Below are positions 63,451 to 64,000 of a stretch of 64,000 nt of DNA, piece after piece. This DNA comes from Anoplolepis gracilipes. Taxonomy: Eukaryota; Arthropoda; Insecta; Hymenoptera; Formicidae. Position numbers and translations under genes: made by a program. The notes under the pieces are model-generated. The model saw only the letters and a program-made list of their open reading frames with translations. It was not told the DNA's origin and ran no database searches. How positions within the stretch are numbered: position 1 is the stretch's first letter; the number at the start of each line of letters is the position of its first letter. The stretch lies in NCBI RefSeq assembly GCF_047496725.1, contig NC_132982.1:9007001-9071000 (forward strand), read 5' to 3'.

Positions 63451-64000
63451 CTATTAAGATATTGGCAAAAATAATTTCTTCTCATTTTGTTTCTACTTCT
63501 ACTGTATGAAAAAAATGCTTTTACAAATGTGCCTGTATGTGTATAGATTTTAAATATGCGAATGGCTAATAGAATTAATTAACAAGTTAAATATTTCTCT
63601 TTTCTTTCAGTATATGTAGTATATTTCAAAATGCGTATCAGATTCATCCAATAAGTATGAGTCTGTTGGAAAAATCATAAACTGAGACAAAAGTAAAGTC
63701 ATGATCAAGCTTCACTTAAGGAGGAATAGGTAGTCAGAAGGGCGAAAAAATAGAGTTTTTCTCGAATTTTTTATAAAAAAACGAATGAAGTTATTTATTC
63801 AGAAACTTTTGCATGATATTAAGTAACATTTGAAGAACATTTGGTAATTTTTTCATAAAAAAATAACAATAATTATAGCAGTTGTGAATATTTTACTGAA
63901 AAAACTTGTTTTTCAGGTGGACATGATAACTTGAGACAGCATCATCTGAAATAAACAAACCAAAAAGATTTCGTTAGTAGATGACCTTGTCTTCCATGTA
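63451..64000. other. Non-coding right edge, possible truncated repeat
   Basis: AT-rich. From about 63715 (aaggaggaataggtagtc) the sequence has the look of a transposon terminus, but the other end would lie outside the window, so it is not called. Confidence 0.25.

Overview
The window is AT-rich, intron-rich animal DNA. Everything recognisable in it points to an insect, most likely a hymenopteran and probably an ant; the order-level call is inferred from gene families and architecture, not proven. Five protein-coding genes can be rebuilt exon by exon, with splice phases that agree at every junction. No tRNA, rRNA or CRISPR array was recognised.

Layout. 1-8200: non-coding, with simple repeats, an old inverted-repeat element, GC-richer blocks and a CpG/GAGA-rich island at about 7600-8120 that ends in a strong minus-strand splice donor (probably a 5'-UTR exon of a gene running left out of the window). 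8784-10254 (-): three-exon GNAT N-acetyltransferase of the arylalkylamine/dopamine N-acetyltransferase type, 250 aa. 11582-12002 (+): two short candidate exons, possibly 5' leader exons. 14918-26124 (+): twelve-exon secreted M1-aminopeptidase-family protein, 939 aa, with the zinc and catalytic motifs replaced. 27554-38642 (-): eight-exon carboxylesterase, 589 aa, with an intact Ser-Glu-His triad, a signal peptide and a C-terminal KDEL. 38700-44100: a block of nested transposon debris and tandem repeats. 44361-50337 and 53156-57140 (+): two tandem, apparently intact ten-exon copies of hormone-sensitive lipase (688 and 691 aa). 57141-64000: non-coding, with the end of the duplication near 58385 and two GC-richer blocks.

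The genes do not form an operon. The esterase and the two lipases are all alpha/beta hydrolases acting on esters, but from different families. The most interesting structure is the lipase pair. Copy A carries several transposon insertions that copy B lacks, so B acts as an empty-site reference. One insertion falls inside coding exon 7 of copy A, and its terminal inverted repeat supplies a new splice donor in exactly the original reading phase. The second point of interest is the M1 protein, a long, uninterrupted coding gene that appears to be a pseudoenzyme.

Exon coordinates were worked out by hand from splice consensus, phase and family alignment from memory. No transcript or database was consulted.
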